Positions 5,856-6,259 of a stretch of 6,259 nucleotides of DNA are shown here, in pieces. Made by a program: the position numbers and the translations under genes. The first letter of the stretch is position 1. Each line of letters begins with the position of its first letter. The DNA is from an uncultured Oscillospiraceae bacterium (lineage in GTDB: Bacteria > Bacillota > Clostridia > Oscillospirales > Oscillospiraceae): NCBI GenBank assembly GCA_910578505.1, contig CAJTPV010000074.1:1-6259 (forward strand). Direction: 5' to 3'. Below the pieces are notes generated by a model. That model saw nothing but the letters and a program-made list of their open reading frames with translations. It was not told the origin of the DNA and did not search any database.

Positions 5856-6259
5856 TACAAAGCCTATCAATGACAGAGAGAGGTAAAGAATCAATATAGA
5901 CAAGGAAAGAGTGAACAGCCGCCTTGATCTCCTCACGGGTATGGAAGAAGACATTGTTGATGACAGTGGATTTCAGCCACCCCCACAGTTCCTCGATAAT
6001 ATTGAGATTTGGGCTGTAGGGAGGAAGAAATTCCAGGTGCAACCTGGGATTTTCTTGAAGAAATCTGGTCAATAATTTGGCATGATGAATCTTGGCATTG
6101 TCCAAAATCATGACAATGTTCCCCGTAGGGTATTTTTTCAGGACATTTCCCAGAAAGGACATAAACACCTGGGCATCATAGGATTTATGATCCTCAACAT
6201 AAACCTTAGGAATCTTAAAGGAACAAATTGATAAATAACGAGGAAAATGGTATAATGCT
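5851..6259 (-). CDS. IS630-family transposase, C-terminal part (runs off window)
   Basis: The frame stays open from the TAA at 5851-5853 to the right edge (about 135 residues visible), so the gene begins outside. A GTG at 6168 is internal: codons upstream of it read SYDAQ and continue the family pattern. The visible part is the end of a DDE (Tc1/mariner-IS630 type) catalytic domain. ILDNAKIHHAKLL carries the second Asp (codon 6100-6102), LEFLPPYSPNLNIIEELWGW carries the catalytic Glu (codon 5992-5994), and 35 residues lie between them, as expected for the superfamily. Its job is cut-and-paste movement of its own insertion sequence, normally into TA. Both visible catalytic residues are present; the first Asp is outside the window. 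Composition is far more AT-rich than the central genes, indicating recent arrival. Whether the element is intact cannot be judged. Confidence 0.9.
   Translation of the reverse strand, partial: ALYHFPRYLSICSFKIPKVYVEDHKSYDAQVFMSFLGNVLKKYPTGNIVMILDNAKIHHAKLLTRFLQENPRLHLEFLPPYSPNLNIIEELWGWLKSTVINNVFFHTREEIKAAVHSFLVYIDSLPLSVIDRLCI
5851..6259 (-). mobile_element. Insertion sequence, IS630 family, partial
   Basis: The element is inferred from the transposase. Its right boundary should lie in the 57 bases between the transposase stop and the GIY-YIG-like start (5794-5850), a stretch containing several TA dinucleotides, the IS630 target. I could not fix the terminal inverted repeat because the other end is not in the window, so the limits given are those of the coding part only. 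Confidence 0.65.

Noticed and set aside
6166..6168. GTG as the start of the transposase
   Set aside because: The frame continues upstream to the window edge with codons that fit the IS630 family, so this is an internal valine.

Overview
The window looks like a chromosomal segment of a GC-rich, Gram-positive anaerobe of the Clostridia, perhaps an intestinal Oscillospiraceae-type organism. This is an inference from the lipoprotein solute-binding protein, the clostridial-style chemoreceptor, the AGGAGG-type ribosome binding sites and the strong G/C bias at third codon positions. No 16S or other definitive marker is present. The centre is clearly GC-rich, while both the 840-956 gap and the far right are AT-richer.

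Left end (1-839, + strand): the 3' part of a collagen-like (Gly-X-Y) fibre gene with near-perfect 99-bp tandem repeats, then a perfect 11-bp hairpin, then a small two-helix membrane protein resembling a phage holin. Together they look like the tail end of a prophage or phage remnant. No endolysin follows.

Centre (about 896-5421, + strand): a plausible promoter (TTGTAA-17-TAAAAT) precedes three same-strand genes. These are a MATE-family efflux transporter, a family-1 (MalE-type) extracellular solute-binding lipoprotein without any ABC permease or ATPase, and a methyl-accepting chemotaxis protein with a four-helix-bundle-type sensor region. The 30-bp and 129-bp gaps suggest one transcription unit, closed by a strong hairpin at 5384-5415. 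The most interesting hypothesis is that the orphan binding protein presents its ligand to the adjacent chemoreceptor rather than feeding an importer.

Right end (5449-6259, - strand): a small GIY-YIG-nuclease-like protein converges on the same bidirectional terminator. Upstream of it lies the C-terminal catalytic part of an IS630-family transposase running off the window edge, markedly AT-richer than the central genes. This end is mobile or accessory DNA. I do not see a demonstrably new system. The SBP-MCP pair and the mobile-element flanks are the points worth following up.
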